From positions 1-64,000 of the forward strand of contig JANNCV010000022.1 in assembly GCA_031386985.1 (NCBI GenBank): a stretch of DNA of 64,000 nt, written 5' to 3'. This document shows, in pieces, positions 1 to 8,830 of the stretch. A program made the translations under genes and the position numbers. Origin of the DNA: JANJUB01 sp031386985 (GTDB taxonomy: Bacteria; Armatimonadota; Fimbriimonadia; Fimbriimonadales; Fimbriimonadaceae). The notes under the pieces were generated by a model, which saw only the letters and a list, made by a program, of their open reading frames with translations, had not been told where the DNA came from and did not search any database. Each line of letters begins with the position of its first letter. Within the stretch, counting starts at the first letter, position 1.

Positions 1-7
1 AAGAAAT

Positions 8-493
8 ATGAAAATTCTCGCGCCCGCTCTGATCACTCTTGCCCTTGTCTTGCCATCTGCCCCGCAAGAGCCGACAACGATTGATACTCCTCAACTCAAG
101 GCTCTTATTGAGGGCCTTGGCTACGAAACAAAGCAAATCGCAACCAATCCGGAGCCGGGAAAAGAGAAGTATGAGTTTAAGATCACGAAAAGCGATCTAG
201 ATGTGCCCTTGGCGGCGGAAGTGAGCCCAAGTAAGCGCTACGTTTGGCTTACCGTTTTTCTAGGTCAGCCGCCAACTGCAGTTGAAAAGCACACGGAAAT
301 GCTTAAGAGGAACGCAAAGATTCAGCCTTGCTTCTTTTATATCACGGAAAAGGGCAACATGATGATCGGGCTTCCGGTTGAAAACCGTCAAATCACATCT
401 GCAGTTATGCGGCGCACGGTAGATTTGATTGTCAATGCCGTCGTTGATACGAAGTCAGTCTGGCAAAGCGAATCTACTCAATCCGGATTGTAA
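8..493 (+). CDS. Exported protein of unknown function, possibly YbjN/secretion-chaperone-like fold
   Basis: A 161-residue protein opens with a clear signal peptide (basic Lys2, hydrophobic run to about residue 19, SAPQ cleavage region). The mature part has an alternating alpha/beta look: a helix (PQLKALIEGLGY), then strands (KYEFKITKSD; YVWLTVFLG) and a later helix. That order resembles YbjN and type III chaperone-like folds; this is pattern-level inference only. No catalytic motif is visible. There is no Shine-Dalgarno sequence, but the start lies 7 bases from the window edge. Its 3' end overlaps a small convergent ORF by 20 bases. Confidence 0.75.
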   Translation: MKILAPALITLALVLPSAPQEPTTIDTPQLKALIEGLGYETKQIATNPEPGKEKYEFKITKSDLDVPLAAEVSPSKRYVWLTVFLGQPPTAVEKHTEMLKRNAKIQPCFFYITEKGNMMIGLPVENRQITSAVMRRTVDLIVNAVVDTKSVWQSESTQSGL

Positions 494-662
494 TCTCTCG
501 GGTCAATTGGGTTCCGCGCACTTCGCACAGGTGAGCAGTTTTGATGTCGGGTGCGTTGAGCAAGCGCGACAAGTAACCCGCCAGTTCGTAGGCTTCCTGT
601 TGCGTTAACTGGATTGCGATATCGTTTATCGTTCTCCCTTGCTCAAAATCTGTGATTCTCAT
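474..662 (-). CDS. Small hypothetical protein
   Basis: A 62-residue ORF with an ATG start, acidic and rich in helix-forming residues in the middle (LTQQEAYELAGYLSRLL), with a C-terminal beta-like tail (REITIRIE). The composition looks protein-like, and the ORF fills the gap after the exported protein with a 20-base convergent overlap. No ribosome binding site is visible and I recognise no family, so it could be spurious. Confidence 0.4.
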   Translation of the reverse strand: MRITDFEQGRTINDIAIQLTQQEAYELAGYLSRLLNAPDIKTAHLCEVRGTQLTREITIRIE

Positions 663-794
663 TGTGATGTATTTCTAATATCGGCAAATCCCACCCTCGC
701 GTTCCAAAAGGGGCTAGATTGGGTCAATTGGCTCAGATTCTAAAATTCGGCGCGATTAGGGTATGGAAATGGGCTCAAATGCGTCATAATTAGA

Positions 795-1100
795 TTGGCT
801 GTGATTCAATTTCTTCCGGCAATCTTGTTGTTACTCCTTAATGCCCAAATGGGTGGTGAAACAGCGTGCCTGAACAGCCTGTTCTGGAGCACACCCGTCC
901 GGCTCGGTACGGTTCCGCCGGAGTCAAAAGCGGACCCTGTTATTTTCTTTGTACACAGAGAGAGTAGATACAAGCAAACGGTTGGCCCTTGCAATGCGGC
1001 TCAAGAAGAAAAATCAGATCCGTTGCCCCTGGTCGTTGAGCCTGTTTTCGAGCCTGCCTTTATTGACAGCTCACGCTCGCGCGATGGGCCCCTAAGTTAA
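795..1100 (+). CDS. Short ORF with N-terminal hydrophobic segment upstream of secA (candidate secretion-monitor peptide)
   Basis: A 101-residue ORF starting TTG (or GTG at 801), ending 63 bases before secA. Residues 3-17 form a hydrophobic leader like a signal sequence. The remainder has little regular structure, many prolines, and the string FWSTPVRLGTVPPES. Genes placed directly upstream of secA in other bacteria (SecM in E. coli) encode secreted arrest peptides that control secA, and the E. coli arrest segment also contains an STPV string. The start is weak and no Shine-Dalgarno sequence is seen. It may be a genuine leader peptide, an ordinary small exported protein, or spurious. Confidence 0.35.
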   Translation: MAVIQFLPAILLLLLNAQMGGETACLNSLFWSTPVRLGTVPPESKADPVIFFVHRESRYKQTVGPCNAAQEEKSDPLPLVVEPVFEPAFIDSSRSRDGPLS

Positions 1101-1163
1101 GAAGCCTTGCATTAGCCGGAGCGCGTCGCGCCGAGGCTCCTGACCGCACCCTTCTAACTTATC

Positions 1164-4100
1164 ATGCAATTTTTACGTAAGCTTTTTGATACAAGCAAGC
1201 GCGATGTTGAATCGCTCATGCCAATCGTTGAACAAATCAACTCCTTCGAACCAAACATTTCTTCGCTCAGCGATGATGAGATAAAGGCCAAAACCGCCGA
1301 ATTCAAGGCACGCCTGGCGAACGGCGAATCCATTGACCAACTTGCACCCGAGGCCTTCGCCTGCGTTCGTGAAGTATCGAAGCGTCTGCTGAACATGCGG
1401 CATTTTGACGTTCAGCTCGTGGGCGGGCTCGTTCTGCACCAAGGCCGAATCGCGGAAATGAAAACCGGCGAAGGAAAAACCCTCGCCGCCGTTGCCCCGC
1501 TTTATCTGAACGCTCTCACCGCACGCGGCGCTCACCTGGTTACCGCCAACGACTACCTTGCCCGTCGTGACGCCGTTTGGATGGGCCCGATTTATCACTT
1601 TCTTGGCCTTTCCGTCGGTATTATTCAGGGACAGTCCATGGATTCGGATGAGTTAGGAGGTTCGTGGCTCTATACGCCAGGAACGCCGAACGATGATCCG
1701 CGTTACATGAATCTCACTGCCATCAGTCGCCGCGACGCCTATCTCTGCGATATAACCTACGGCACTAACCACGAATATGGCTTTGACTACCTCCGCGACA
1801 ACATGGCCTTTGAAGTTGAGCAACTCTCAATGCGAGAACTCCATTACGCGATCGTAGACGAAGTTGACTCGATTCTCATTGACGAAGCTCGTACCCCCCA
1901 CATCATTAGCGGCGCATCTAGCGAAGACGTCTCCATCTACAAGCAAGTTGATGCGATTGTCAAGCAACTTGAACAAGAAACGCATTGGACGGCAGATAAG
2001 AAAAATCACTCCGCAAGCCTTACCGAAGAAGGTATGGATATGGTCGAACAATTGCTTGGGATTCCTAACATCGCCGCCGACCCAAAGATGTTCCATCACG
2101 TAAACGCATCAGTGAAAGCCTACGCCCTGTTTGATCGCGATATCGAGTATGTTGTGCGAAACGGCGAAGTCGTGATCGTGGATGAGAACACCGGGCGAAT
2201 GATGTTCGGTCGGCGTTTCTCTGAAGGTTTGCACCAAGCGCTGGAAGCCAAAGAGGGCGTCGCCGTTCAGCGTGAGAGCCAAACGGTCGCGGTCATTACA
2301 TTCCAAAACCTTTTCCGCCTCTACGGAAAACTGGGCGGTATGACCGGAACAGCAAAGACCGAAGAGGACGAATTCCGTAAGATTTACGGTCTAGATGTTG
2401 TAACAGTGCCGACTCACCGTCCAATGATCAGAATTGATCAGCAGGACACAATTTACAAAACGGCCGAAGCCAAGTATCGTGGCATCGCCTGGGAGATCCT
2501 GCGCTTGCACTCCAAGCAGCAGCCCGTTCTCGTTGGCACTCGATCCATCGAAATGTCGGAGACGGTCTCCGAGCGATTGAAGACCGAAATGCTGCAAAAG
2601 CTGCTACTCGCAACTCGGCTTTACAATCAACTCGAAGTCAAGAAGGATGTTCCTAAGGACTTGCGCGCCGAGGGTGTTGAGATCATGAACACCCCGCTGG
2701 CCGACCTATCTCGGCAGCTCATTTCGGCTTTTTTCTCGAAGCTTGGTCTCTCTGGCGATCCTCTCAACAAGGAGCATATGGAGTGGGCTCTTAGTGAGTG
2801 GAAGCTCGAAGGCGCAGAGGCGATGGATCATCTCGATCACTCGCTTCGCCAAGGGATTCCACATAACGTTTTGAACGCAAAATTCCATGAGCAAGAAGCG
2901 CTGATCATCGCCGAAGCCGGTAGAAAGGGCCAGGTCACGATTGCCACCAATATGGCGGGTCGTGGCGTTGACATCCTGCTCGGTGGACGCGTTCAAGATG
3001 AGCTCGTCGAACGAGCGCAGAACATGCCCGAAGGCGAGCACGATGAATACACTGGAACGTTTGTCAGCTACCGCCGCGGCGGAAAAGAGAGAGCCGCTCC
3101 ACCGCTTCCCCTGAACGACACCGAAAGGCGCGAGCTTTCCCATGCGGTTGTTGCTCTTGGGGGCGTTTACATTTTGGGAACGGAACGCCACGAAAGCCGA
3201 CGGATTGATAACCAGCTACGGGGCCGTGCCGGACGACAAGGCGATCCCGGCGAAAGCCGCTTCTTCGTTTCGCTTGAAGATACGCTTTGGAAGATATTTA
3301 ATGCCAACTTGCTTGAGAACCCGCTTCTCAAAGCTTGGCCGCCCATGGAGGAGGTCAAGACCAAGTTCCTCTCGAGAATGATTGAGAAGACGCAAGAGCG
3401 AATCGAGAATCACTTCTTTGAAGCCCGAAAGCACGTGTTAGAATACGACGATGTTCTCAACGCGCAACGTGAGCACATCTACGGAATGCGCCGGGACACT
3501 TTGCTTGGCAAAGATATTCGCGATGACCACAAGGGGCAGATTGATGCCTCCATTGCCGAAGTCGTTGAGAACGCTTGGGTAATTGATGAAAAAGAGGGCC
3601 GAGTCTATGACTTCGAGCTACTTTACGAAGATCTTGCCGACCTCTTCCCCATTATTGACTACGCAACGTTGGCAGATTTGCAATACTACAAGCCGGGCGA
3701 AGAGCTCACGGAGTTCTGCCAAGGAGTCGCTCACAAGGCATATGATGCCAAAGTGGCTCGTTACCCCGATGAAGTAATGCGCTTCATCGAGCGGCACGTA
3801 ATGCTACAGGCCGTAAACGATAAGTGGCAAGATCACCTGCAAACCGTTGAATACATCCGCGAGGGAATCAACCTCAGGAGCTACGGCCAAGTTGACCCGC
3901 TTGTGGCTTACAAGCGAGAGACCTTTGACATGTTCCAAACCACGCTTCGAGGCATCCGTGATCAAGCGGTTCGCATGATATATCGGTCGGAAGTTCAGGT
4001 TGATCGAGAGCCAACCGAGCCAGCGCCAGCGATGATGCGGCTAGAAGATGAGGAAGCCATGTCGGCTGCGATGTCTATGACGGAAGACGCAAGCTCCGCC

Positions 4101-4253
4101 GTCTCGCCGATTGTAGCGGCCCCGGGCACGAACGGGTATTTGGGCGACGTGGATTGGACGAAGGTGGGTCGGAACGACCTTTGCCCTTGTGGTAGCGGGA
4201 AGAAATTTAAGTCTTGCCACTACATGGAGCTCCGTTCTTCGGGCGTGATCTAG
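1164..4253 (+). CDS. secA: Protein translocase subunit SecA
   Basis: ATPase motor of the Sec pathway, acting at the inner membrane with SecYEG. Visible motifs: Walker A (MKTGEGKT, about residues 98-105), Walker B region (DEVDSILIDEARTP, about 231-244), GGMTGTA, and NMAGRGVDI in the second nucleotide-binding domain. The C-terminal SEC-C zinc motif (CPCGSGKKFKSCHY) is intact and binds SecB or the ribosome in known SecAs. At 1,029 residues it is longer than the usual 800-900. Extra sequence lies at about residues 155-180 (before DITYGTNHEYGFDYLRDN) and at about 475-560, inside NBD2 between the TRSIE motif and the conserved LNAKFHEQEA segment. No Shine-Dalgarno precedes the ATG. Convergent with the ABC ATPase, with a gap of only 4 bases. 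Confidence 0.97.
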   Translation: MQFLRKLFDTSKRDVESLMPIVEQINSFEPNISSLSDDEIKAKTAEFKARLANGESIDQLAPEAFACVREVSKRLLNMRHFDVQLVGGLVLHQGRIAEMKTGEGKTLAAVAPLYLNALTARGAHLVTANDYLARRDAVWMGPIYHFLGLSVGIIQGQSMDSDELGGSWLYTPGTPNDDPRYMNLTAISRRDAYLCDITYGTNHEYGFDYLRDNMAFEVEQLSMRELHYAIVDEVDSILIDEARTPHIISGASSEDVSIYKQVDAIVKQLEQETHWTADKKNHSASLTEEGMDMVEQLLGIPNIAADPKMFHHVNASVKAYALFDRDIEYVVRNGEVVIVDENTGRMMFGRRFSEGLHQALEAKEGVAVQRESQTVAVITFQNLFRLYGKLGGMTGTAKTEEDEFRKIYGLDVVTVPTHRPMIRIDQQDTIYKTAEAKYRGIAWEILRLHSKQQPVLVGTRSIEMSETVSERLKTEMLQKLLLATRLYNQLEVKKDVPKDLRAEGVEIMNTPLADLSRQLISAFFSKLGLSGDPLNKEHMEWALSEWKLEGAEAMDHLDHSLRQGIPHNVLNAKFHEQEALIIAEAGRKGQVTIATNMAGRGVDILLGGRVQDELVERAQNMPEGEHDEYTGTFVSYRRGGKERAAPPLPLNDTERRELSHAVVALGGVYILGTERHESRRIDNQLRGRAGRQGDPGESRFFVSLEDTLWKIFNANLLENPLLKAWPPMEEVKTKFLSRMIEKTQERIENHFFEARKHVLEYDDVLNAQREHIYGMRRDTLLGKDIRDDHKGQIDASIAEVVENAWVIDEKEGRVYDFELLYEDLADLFPIIDYATLADLQYYKPGEELTEFCQGVAHKAYDAKVARYPDEVMRFIERHVMLQAVNDKWQDHLQTVEYIREGINLRSYGQVDPLVAYKRETFDMFQTTLRGIRDQAVRMIYRSEVQVDREPTEPAPAMMRLEDEEAMSAAMSMTEDASSAVSPIVAAPGTNGYLGDVDWTKVGRNDLCPCGSGKKFKSCHYMELRSSGVI

Positions 4254-4257
4254 GCTA

Positions 4258-5220
4258 CTAGGCCGGGCTAACGGGCGATCTTTTGGTTGCGCGCCAGCAA
4301 GCTACGATCCGCCCGTCCGCTCCCCGTAGATTCAAAGGGTCGTCTCCGCTTTGATCGCATCGGACGGCACAGCGTTCAGCAAATGCGCAGCCAATAATCT
4401 TGCCCGCGAGATCGGGGGGTTGGCCGGCCAGCGAGGTAAGCGTCGTCGCGCCTTTCCGCGGTAATGCGCTTAACATAGCCTGTGAATAAGGGTGCTGCGG
4501 GTCCTTTAAGACTTGCTCGGCCGTGCCGAGTTCGACTATGCGACCCGCATAAAAAACCGCGACCCGCGAGGCGAGAGAGCCGATGACGCCAATGTCGTGG
4601 GAAATCAGCAAGACCGCTGTTCCCTCGCGCTTTTGCATATCGGCGATAAGCCTGAGAATTTGAGCTTGAAGGGTTACGTCAAGAGCGGTAGTTGGCTCAT
4701 CGCAAATGAGAACCTTAGGCTGACAAGCAAAGGCGATGGCGATAACGACTCGCTGTCGTTGCCCACCCGACATCTGATGTGGATACTTGCGGGCGCTGAT
4801 CTCGGGGATAGGAACACCTACATCGTCCAACATTTGGATTGCTTTTAGCCGCGCATCGCTGCGGCTCATATTTTGGTGCAGAACGAGGGCCTCAGCCACC
4901 TGATTACCCACTCGCATCATCGGGTTTAGGCTGGTGAAGGGGTCCTGCATCACGAGGGCGATCTGGTTTCCTCTCACTTTTAGCCAGTCTTTGGGTCGGA
5001 GTGTGGTGAGTTCTCGACCATCCAAAGTGATTGTTCCGTTTGAAACTCGGCCCGGGCGAGGAAGCATGCCCATTATCGCGAGTCCTGTCATAGATTTTCC
5101 ACATCCCGATTCCCCGACCACGCCCAAAGTCTCACCCGCATTGAGATCAAAGGAAACGCCGCGCAAAATTGTTGCGTTGCCAAACGAGACTTCCAAATCG
5201 TTGACTTCAAGGAGCGGCAT
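4258..5220 (-). CDS. ABC transporter ATP-binding protein, oligo/dipeptide (OppD/DppD) type
   Basis: A 320-residue ATPase energising a peptide or nickel-type importer at the inner membrane. In order: Walker A (GESGCGKS, 36-43), Q-loop (VMQDP, about 90-94), signature (MSGGQRQRV, 150-158), Walker B (VLICDEPTTALD, about 170-181), H-loop (LLISHD), and the OppD/DppD C-terminal domain with its cysteine cluster (CAFAERCAVRC). OppD subunits normally pair with OppF and two permeases, but none is in this window, so this is either an orphan subunit or works with a distant locus. Confidence 0.93.
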   Translation of the reverse strand: MPLLEVNDLEVSFGNATILRGVSFDLNAGETLGVVGESGCGKSMTGLAIMGMLPRPGRVSNGTITLDGRELTTLRPKDWLKVRGNQIALVMQDPFTSLNPMMRVGNQVAEALVLHQNMSRSDARLKAIQMLDDVGVPIPEISARKYPHQMSGGQRQRVVIAIAFACQPKVLICDEPTTALDVTLQAQILRLIADMQKREGTAVLLISHDIGVIGSLASRVAVFYAGRIVELGTAEQVLKDPQHPYSQAMLSALPRKGATTLTSLAGQPPDLAGKIIGCAFAERCAVRCDQSGDDPLNLRGADGRIVACWRATKRSPVSPA

Positions 5221-5243
5221 TGGGGTCTTATTATGGCGAATCG

Positions 5244-6083
5244 CTAGAACTTCAAGCGAAACAGATCGCGTTGCTCGTTATTGATGATGAGGGTGGTGTC
5301 GGATTCAAAACAGATGCCTTCGGCCTGTTTCACATCTCGGAGGGCGATGCTTTTCCCGCCTGTCGAGAAAAACTTGTCGCCCAGACTTTCGGTTGAAAAG
5401 AGCCAAACCCGTTGCAAGGGCGCTTGGCAAAGGATCGCAAGGGTCCGGCCATTTGGCGATACCGCTGCGCCAGTTACCCATCCGCCCAAGTTCTCGATAT
5501 GGTCAATCTTTGTGAGTTTATTTTTCCGGTTCACAAAATCTAGCCGGTAGAGATTGGCGCAGTCGCTCGGAATAAACTTGTTTCTGCGGTGCTTTGTGAC
5601 AAGGTAAAGGGTGTTCTTTAGCCAGAAAACTGCTTCGCAATCATAGTCCCAGTTTTTGGGCGGAAATTCAGTCTGATCGGGGTAAGAGAGGGGAATGAAC
5701 TTGAAGCGACTCACCTCGACCGTGGTTTCCGGATTCGGTTCTTCGATCACATAAATGCCGAGGTTCTCGCGCGCGTTTCCATTGTTGCCCATGTCGGATA
5801 TGTATAAGTTTTTCCCGTCAGACGTTATGTCTTCCCAATCAACGTTCCGGGCATTCTGAATCGTGATGCCATCCCAATTCTTGACATTTTTCGCGCGTGC
5901 AACCGACCCATCCAACCGAATTGGAAAAACTCGAGCGGTGTCGCCGCTATCGTTTTGCACCCAGAAAACACCCCGGTGCTGAACACTCTTAATGATCCCG
6001 CTCATCTCGGTAATGCCCGGAAACGAGACGGTACCAATCTTATCCAACTGTGGAGAGGCGACTAGACCAAGCAGAGCAAGCAC
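5244..6083 (-). CDS. Exported beta-propeller-like protein of unknown function
   Basis: 279 residues starting GTG with a short hydrophobic N-terminus (LALLGLVASP) that suggests export. The body repeats the rhythm of a propeller: strands ending in W-D or D-G turns, for example DGKNLYISDMGNNG, CEAVFWLKNTLYLVTKH, and VSPNGRTLAILC. It is rich in Asp, Asn and aromatics but has no catalytic triad that I can identify. It sits 23 bases upstream of the OppD-type ATPase on the same strand, so the two may be cotranscribed. A link to peptide uptake is not shown by the sequence. Confidence 0.75.
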   Translation of the reverse strand: MLALLGLVASPQLDKIGTVSFPGITEMSGIIKSVQHRGVFWVQNDSGDTARVFPIRLDGSVARAKNVKNWDGITIQNARNVDWEDITSDGKNLYISDMGNNGNARENLGIYVIEEPNPETTVEVSRFKFIPLSYPDQTEFPPKNWDYDCEAVFWLKNTLYLVTKHRRNKFIPSDCANLYRLDFVNRKNKLTKIDHIENLGGWVTGAAVSPNGRTLAILCQAPLQRVWLFSTESLGDKFFSTGGKSIALRDVKQAEGICFESDTTLIINNEQRDLFRLKF

Positions 6084-6122
6084 TAGATTATTGTGGCATC
6101 AAGCTAACGTGCGAAAAAGTCT

Positions 6123-7400
6123 TCACTTCACGTGATCAAAAAACTCAAAGGCATCCTTCGCCGCTTCCGCCACGATCATGAGGTGCTCGCAGTTATCGTA
6201 CTCGCGAAAAGCTGAACCGACGGGCAGGCCGTTAGATAGAGCCTTCGCGGCATTAGAAAGCATCGCCATTTCTTGCCGCCCCACCGCCAAATAGGTGGGA
6301 ATCCCCCGCACCGCCTCGGCGATTCGAGAGGAAGCCGGAGCGAACAGGGCGAGCGCGGTTGGCTTGAAGCTCGGAGTTGAACCCAAAACAATCCCTCCAC
6401 CCATACTATGCCCCATCAAAAAGAGCCGGTTGATCGTGAGCTTGCGAACCTTTGTCAGCCAGTCCAAGGAATCATTGATCGCGTTTGAACTGCTTCGAGG
6501 CGATATGAAGACCCAACCGCGCCGCAGAGTCTCGGTCACACAAATGCCTCGCCCATACGATTCAAAAAACATATTTTCTGAGCCACCCGCACCGTGAAGA
6601 GCGATTACGACATTCACTGTTTCGCCCGTTTTGCCCTTCAAGCTCGATGGAAACACCGCCCGAAAGGCGCTACCATTATGCTCAGAGAAGAAGATATTCT
6701 CTTGATCCTCAATCTTCTGCTTTTCTTCTTGAATGGCTTCGGCCGTGAACAAATATTCAATCAAAGGCAGCTCGGTTTCCTGAGATTTTGGCTGCTCAAT
6801 GTACCGCGTCAGCACCTGCCCAATCGTCTTCGGAAAAACACTCTGGCTGGCCACGAGTGCCTCTATCCGCGGGCGATGGTTGCGCACAAAACTCACGTAT
6901 GAACTGCGCGTATCATCGCCAACCCGCACCGGGAGCAGATACCCAACCTCAGGATTCAAGCGCAATTCTTGGCTCGAATCCTGAGGCTGGACGATCAGTT
7001 TGCCATTCTGCCCCGGCCGCAACTCAACGGATTTTGATCCACTGCCAACTCGAACGGGCAGAACGGATGGGGGGCGATACGCCCAGGTGAGAAGTAAAGT
7101 TATTGCGCTCCCAGGCTCATAAAAAGCGAATTCCGTCCGTATGGAAAGAGCATCGGAACTCTTGGCAAATCGGCCCTCGAGTTTCGCCGTGGCCTTATCT
7201 ATGCTCTCCGCCGTCGGCCCCGATTTCCCCGAGAAAAACCCCATCACCGCCTCAGAAATATCAGGAATTGCCTTCTTCTTACGAGCCGGTTCCGCCGCCA
7301 TCCAAGCGACGTCCATGCGCTTCAGCCTCTCCGACAAATCAAACCGAGTCGGCTGATCCGGCTGCAATGCGACCGATACAATCAAAGCAAGCAAAGACAT
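6123..7400 (-). CDS. Exported alpha/beta-hydrolase (putative esterase)
   Basis: 425 residues with an N-terminal hydrophobic leader (LLALIVSVAL). The C-terminal half is an alpha/beta-hydrolase: the oxyanion-side strand and turn VVIALHGAGGS, then the nucleophile elbow LMGHSMGGG (about residues 326-334, Ser in GHSMG), and a late EHL histidine (about residue 407). This fits a PHB-depolymerase or peptidase-S9-like esterase. The first 200 residues form a separate region without a family I recognise. The sequence TCACAAT lies about 10 bases upstream of the ATG, so a very short leader is possible. Confidence 0.88.
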   Translation of the reverse strand: MSLLALIVSVALQPDQPTRFDLSERLKRMDVAWMAAEPARKKKAIPDISEAVMGFFSGKSGPTAESIDKATAKLEGRFAKSSDALSIRTEFAFYEPGSAITLLLTWAYRPPSVLPVRVGSGSKSVELRPGQNGKLIVQPQDSSQELRLNPEVGYLLPVRVGDDTRSSYVSFVRNHRPRIEALVASQSVFPKTIGQVLTRYIEQPKSQETELPLIEYLFTAEAIQEEKQKIEDQENIFFSEHNGSAFRAVFPSSLKGKTGETVNVVIALHGAGGSENMFFESYGRGICVTETLRRGWVFISPRSSSNAINDSLDWLTKVRKLTINRLFLMGHSMGGGIVLGSTPSFKPTALALFAPASSRIAEAVRGIPTYLAVGRQEMAMLSNAAKALSNGLPVGSAFREYDNCEHLMIVAEAAKDAFEFFDHVK

Positions 7401-7426
7401 TCCTGCCTATTGTGACGAATAAGCAC

Positions 7427-8818
7427 TCAAAGTGCTTTGAAAACCGCATCCAAACTCGCTTTCGCGTCGCCAAACAGCATCCGGGTGTTTTCTTTAAAGA
7501 AAAGCGGATTTTGGACGCCGGCGTATCCGGTGGCCATGCTTCGCTTAAGCACGATGGTGGTTCTGCCTTTCCAACATTCCAGAACCGGCATGCCGCCAAT
7601 GGGGCCGTTGGGGTCGTCTAGGGCAGAAGGGTTGACGATGTCGTTCGCGCCAATGACGATGGAAACATCTACCTTGGGGAAATCCTCGTTGATCTCCTCC
7701 ATCTCAAAAACGATGTCGTACGGCACCTTGGCCTCGGCGAGCAAAACATTCATGTGCCCCGGCATTCTCCCCGCCACCGGGTGGATTGCGAAGCGCACAT
7801 CAACCTTCTTCGCGCGAAGGGCCTGAGTGATTTCATGAACAATATATTGAGCTTGCGCCACCGCCATTCCGTAGCCAGGGATGATCATGACGTGTTTGGC
7901 ATCCCGCAAAAGCTCGGCTGTTTCTTCGGCAGTAATCGCGATGACCTCGCCTTGATCTTCTCCCGCGAGCGCAACCGTACCTTCGCTGGAGCCAAAGCCG
8001 CCCGCAATAACGGCCAAGAACTTGCGGTTCATCGCCTTGCACATGATATAGCTTAGGATTGCGCCGCTCGAACCAACCAGTGCTCCCGTAACGATGAGCA
8101 GGTCATTGCTCAGCATGAATCCCGTGGCCGAAGCCGCCCAACCCGAATAGCTATTGAGCATCGAAACCACGACCGGCATATCCGCCCCCCCAATCGCCAT
8201 GACCATATGGATGCCCAAAAACAAGGCAATCACGGTCATGATGATTAGAGGTTGCAATCCCGCCCCGGCGGCGGATTGAGTGACGAAGGCGACGCCAAAC
8301 CAAACCGTTGCCAGCAGGAGCCCGAGATTGAGGTAGTGCCGACCGGGAATGGTAAGCGGCTTGCCCCCGATCTTGCCAGAGAGCTTGCCAAAGGCGATGA
8401 TTGAGCCGGAAAACGTAACAGCTCCGATAAACACACCCAGGTAGGTTTCAACATCATGAATGGTTTTTTCAACGCCCAACATGTGACCATTTGGACCTAA
8501 GAAGCTCGCAAATCCGATCGCCGCTGCCGCCAGGCCCACCAAGCTGTGCAGAATTGCAACCAGTTCCGGCATCATCGTCATCTGCACTCGGCGGGCGGCG
8601 AAGAGTCCGATGCCACCACCAACAACGAGGGCTCCGATAAGAAGGGCATGGTTTTCGGTGACCTTGCCGATGATCGTGGCAAGCAAGGCGATCGCCATTC
8701 CGATGATGCCGTACCAGTTTCCGCGCCGCGCGGTTTCTTGCTTGGAGAGGCCACCGAGGGCAAGGATGAAGAGGATCGTGGCGAGAATATAGGCTACGGT
8801 AATGGTTCCGTCGTTCAT
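7427..8818 (-). CDS. pntB: NAD(P) transhydrogenase subunit beta
   Basis: Membrane and NADP(H)-binding part (domain III) of the proton-translocating transhydrogenase, which reduces NADP with NADH using the proton motive force. 463 residues, close to E. coli PntB (462). The N-terminal half has about nine hydrophobic segments. The C-terminal NADP domain shows IIPGYGMAVAQAQY, GRMPGHMNVLLAEA, and SIVIGANDIVNP. A strong Shine-Dalgarno sequence (GAGGAG) lies about 8 bases before the ATG. It follows pntA by 12 bases in one operon. Confidence 0.97.
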   Translation of the reverse strand: MNDGTITVAYILATILFILALGGLSKQETARRGNWYGIIGMAIALLATIIGKVTENHALLIGALVVGGGIGLFAARRVQMTMMPELVAILHSLVGLAAAAIGFASFLGPNGHMLGVEKTIHDVETYLGVFIGAVTFSGSIIAFGKLSGKIGGKPLTIPGRHYLNLGLLLATVWFGVAFVTQSAAGAGLQPLIIMTVIALFLGIHMVMAIGGADMPVVVSMLNSYSGWAASATGFMLSNDLLIVTGALVGSSGAILSYIMCKAMNRKFLAVIAGGFGSSEGTVALAGEDQGEVIAITAEETAELLRDAKHVMIIPGYGMAVAQAQYIVHEITQALRAKKVDVRFAIHPVAGRMPGHMNVLLAEAKVPYDIVFEMEEINEDFPKVDVSIVIGANDIVNPSALDDPNGPIGGMPVLECWKGRTTIVLKRSMATGYAGVQNPLFFKENTRMLFGDAKASLDAVFKAL

Positions 8819-8830
8819 CTTATGTTCTCC

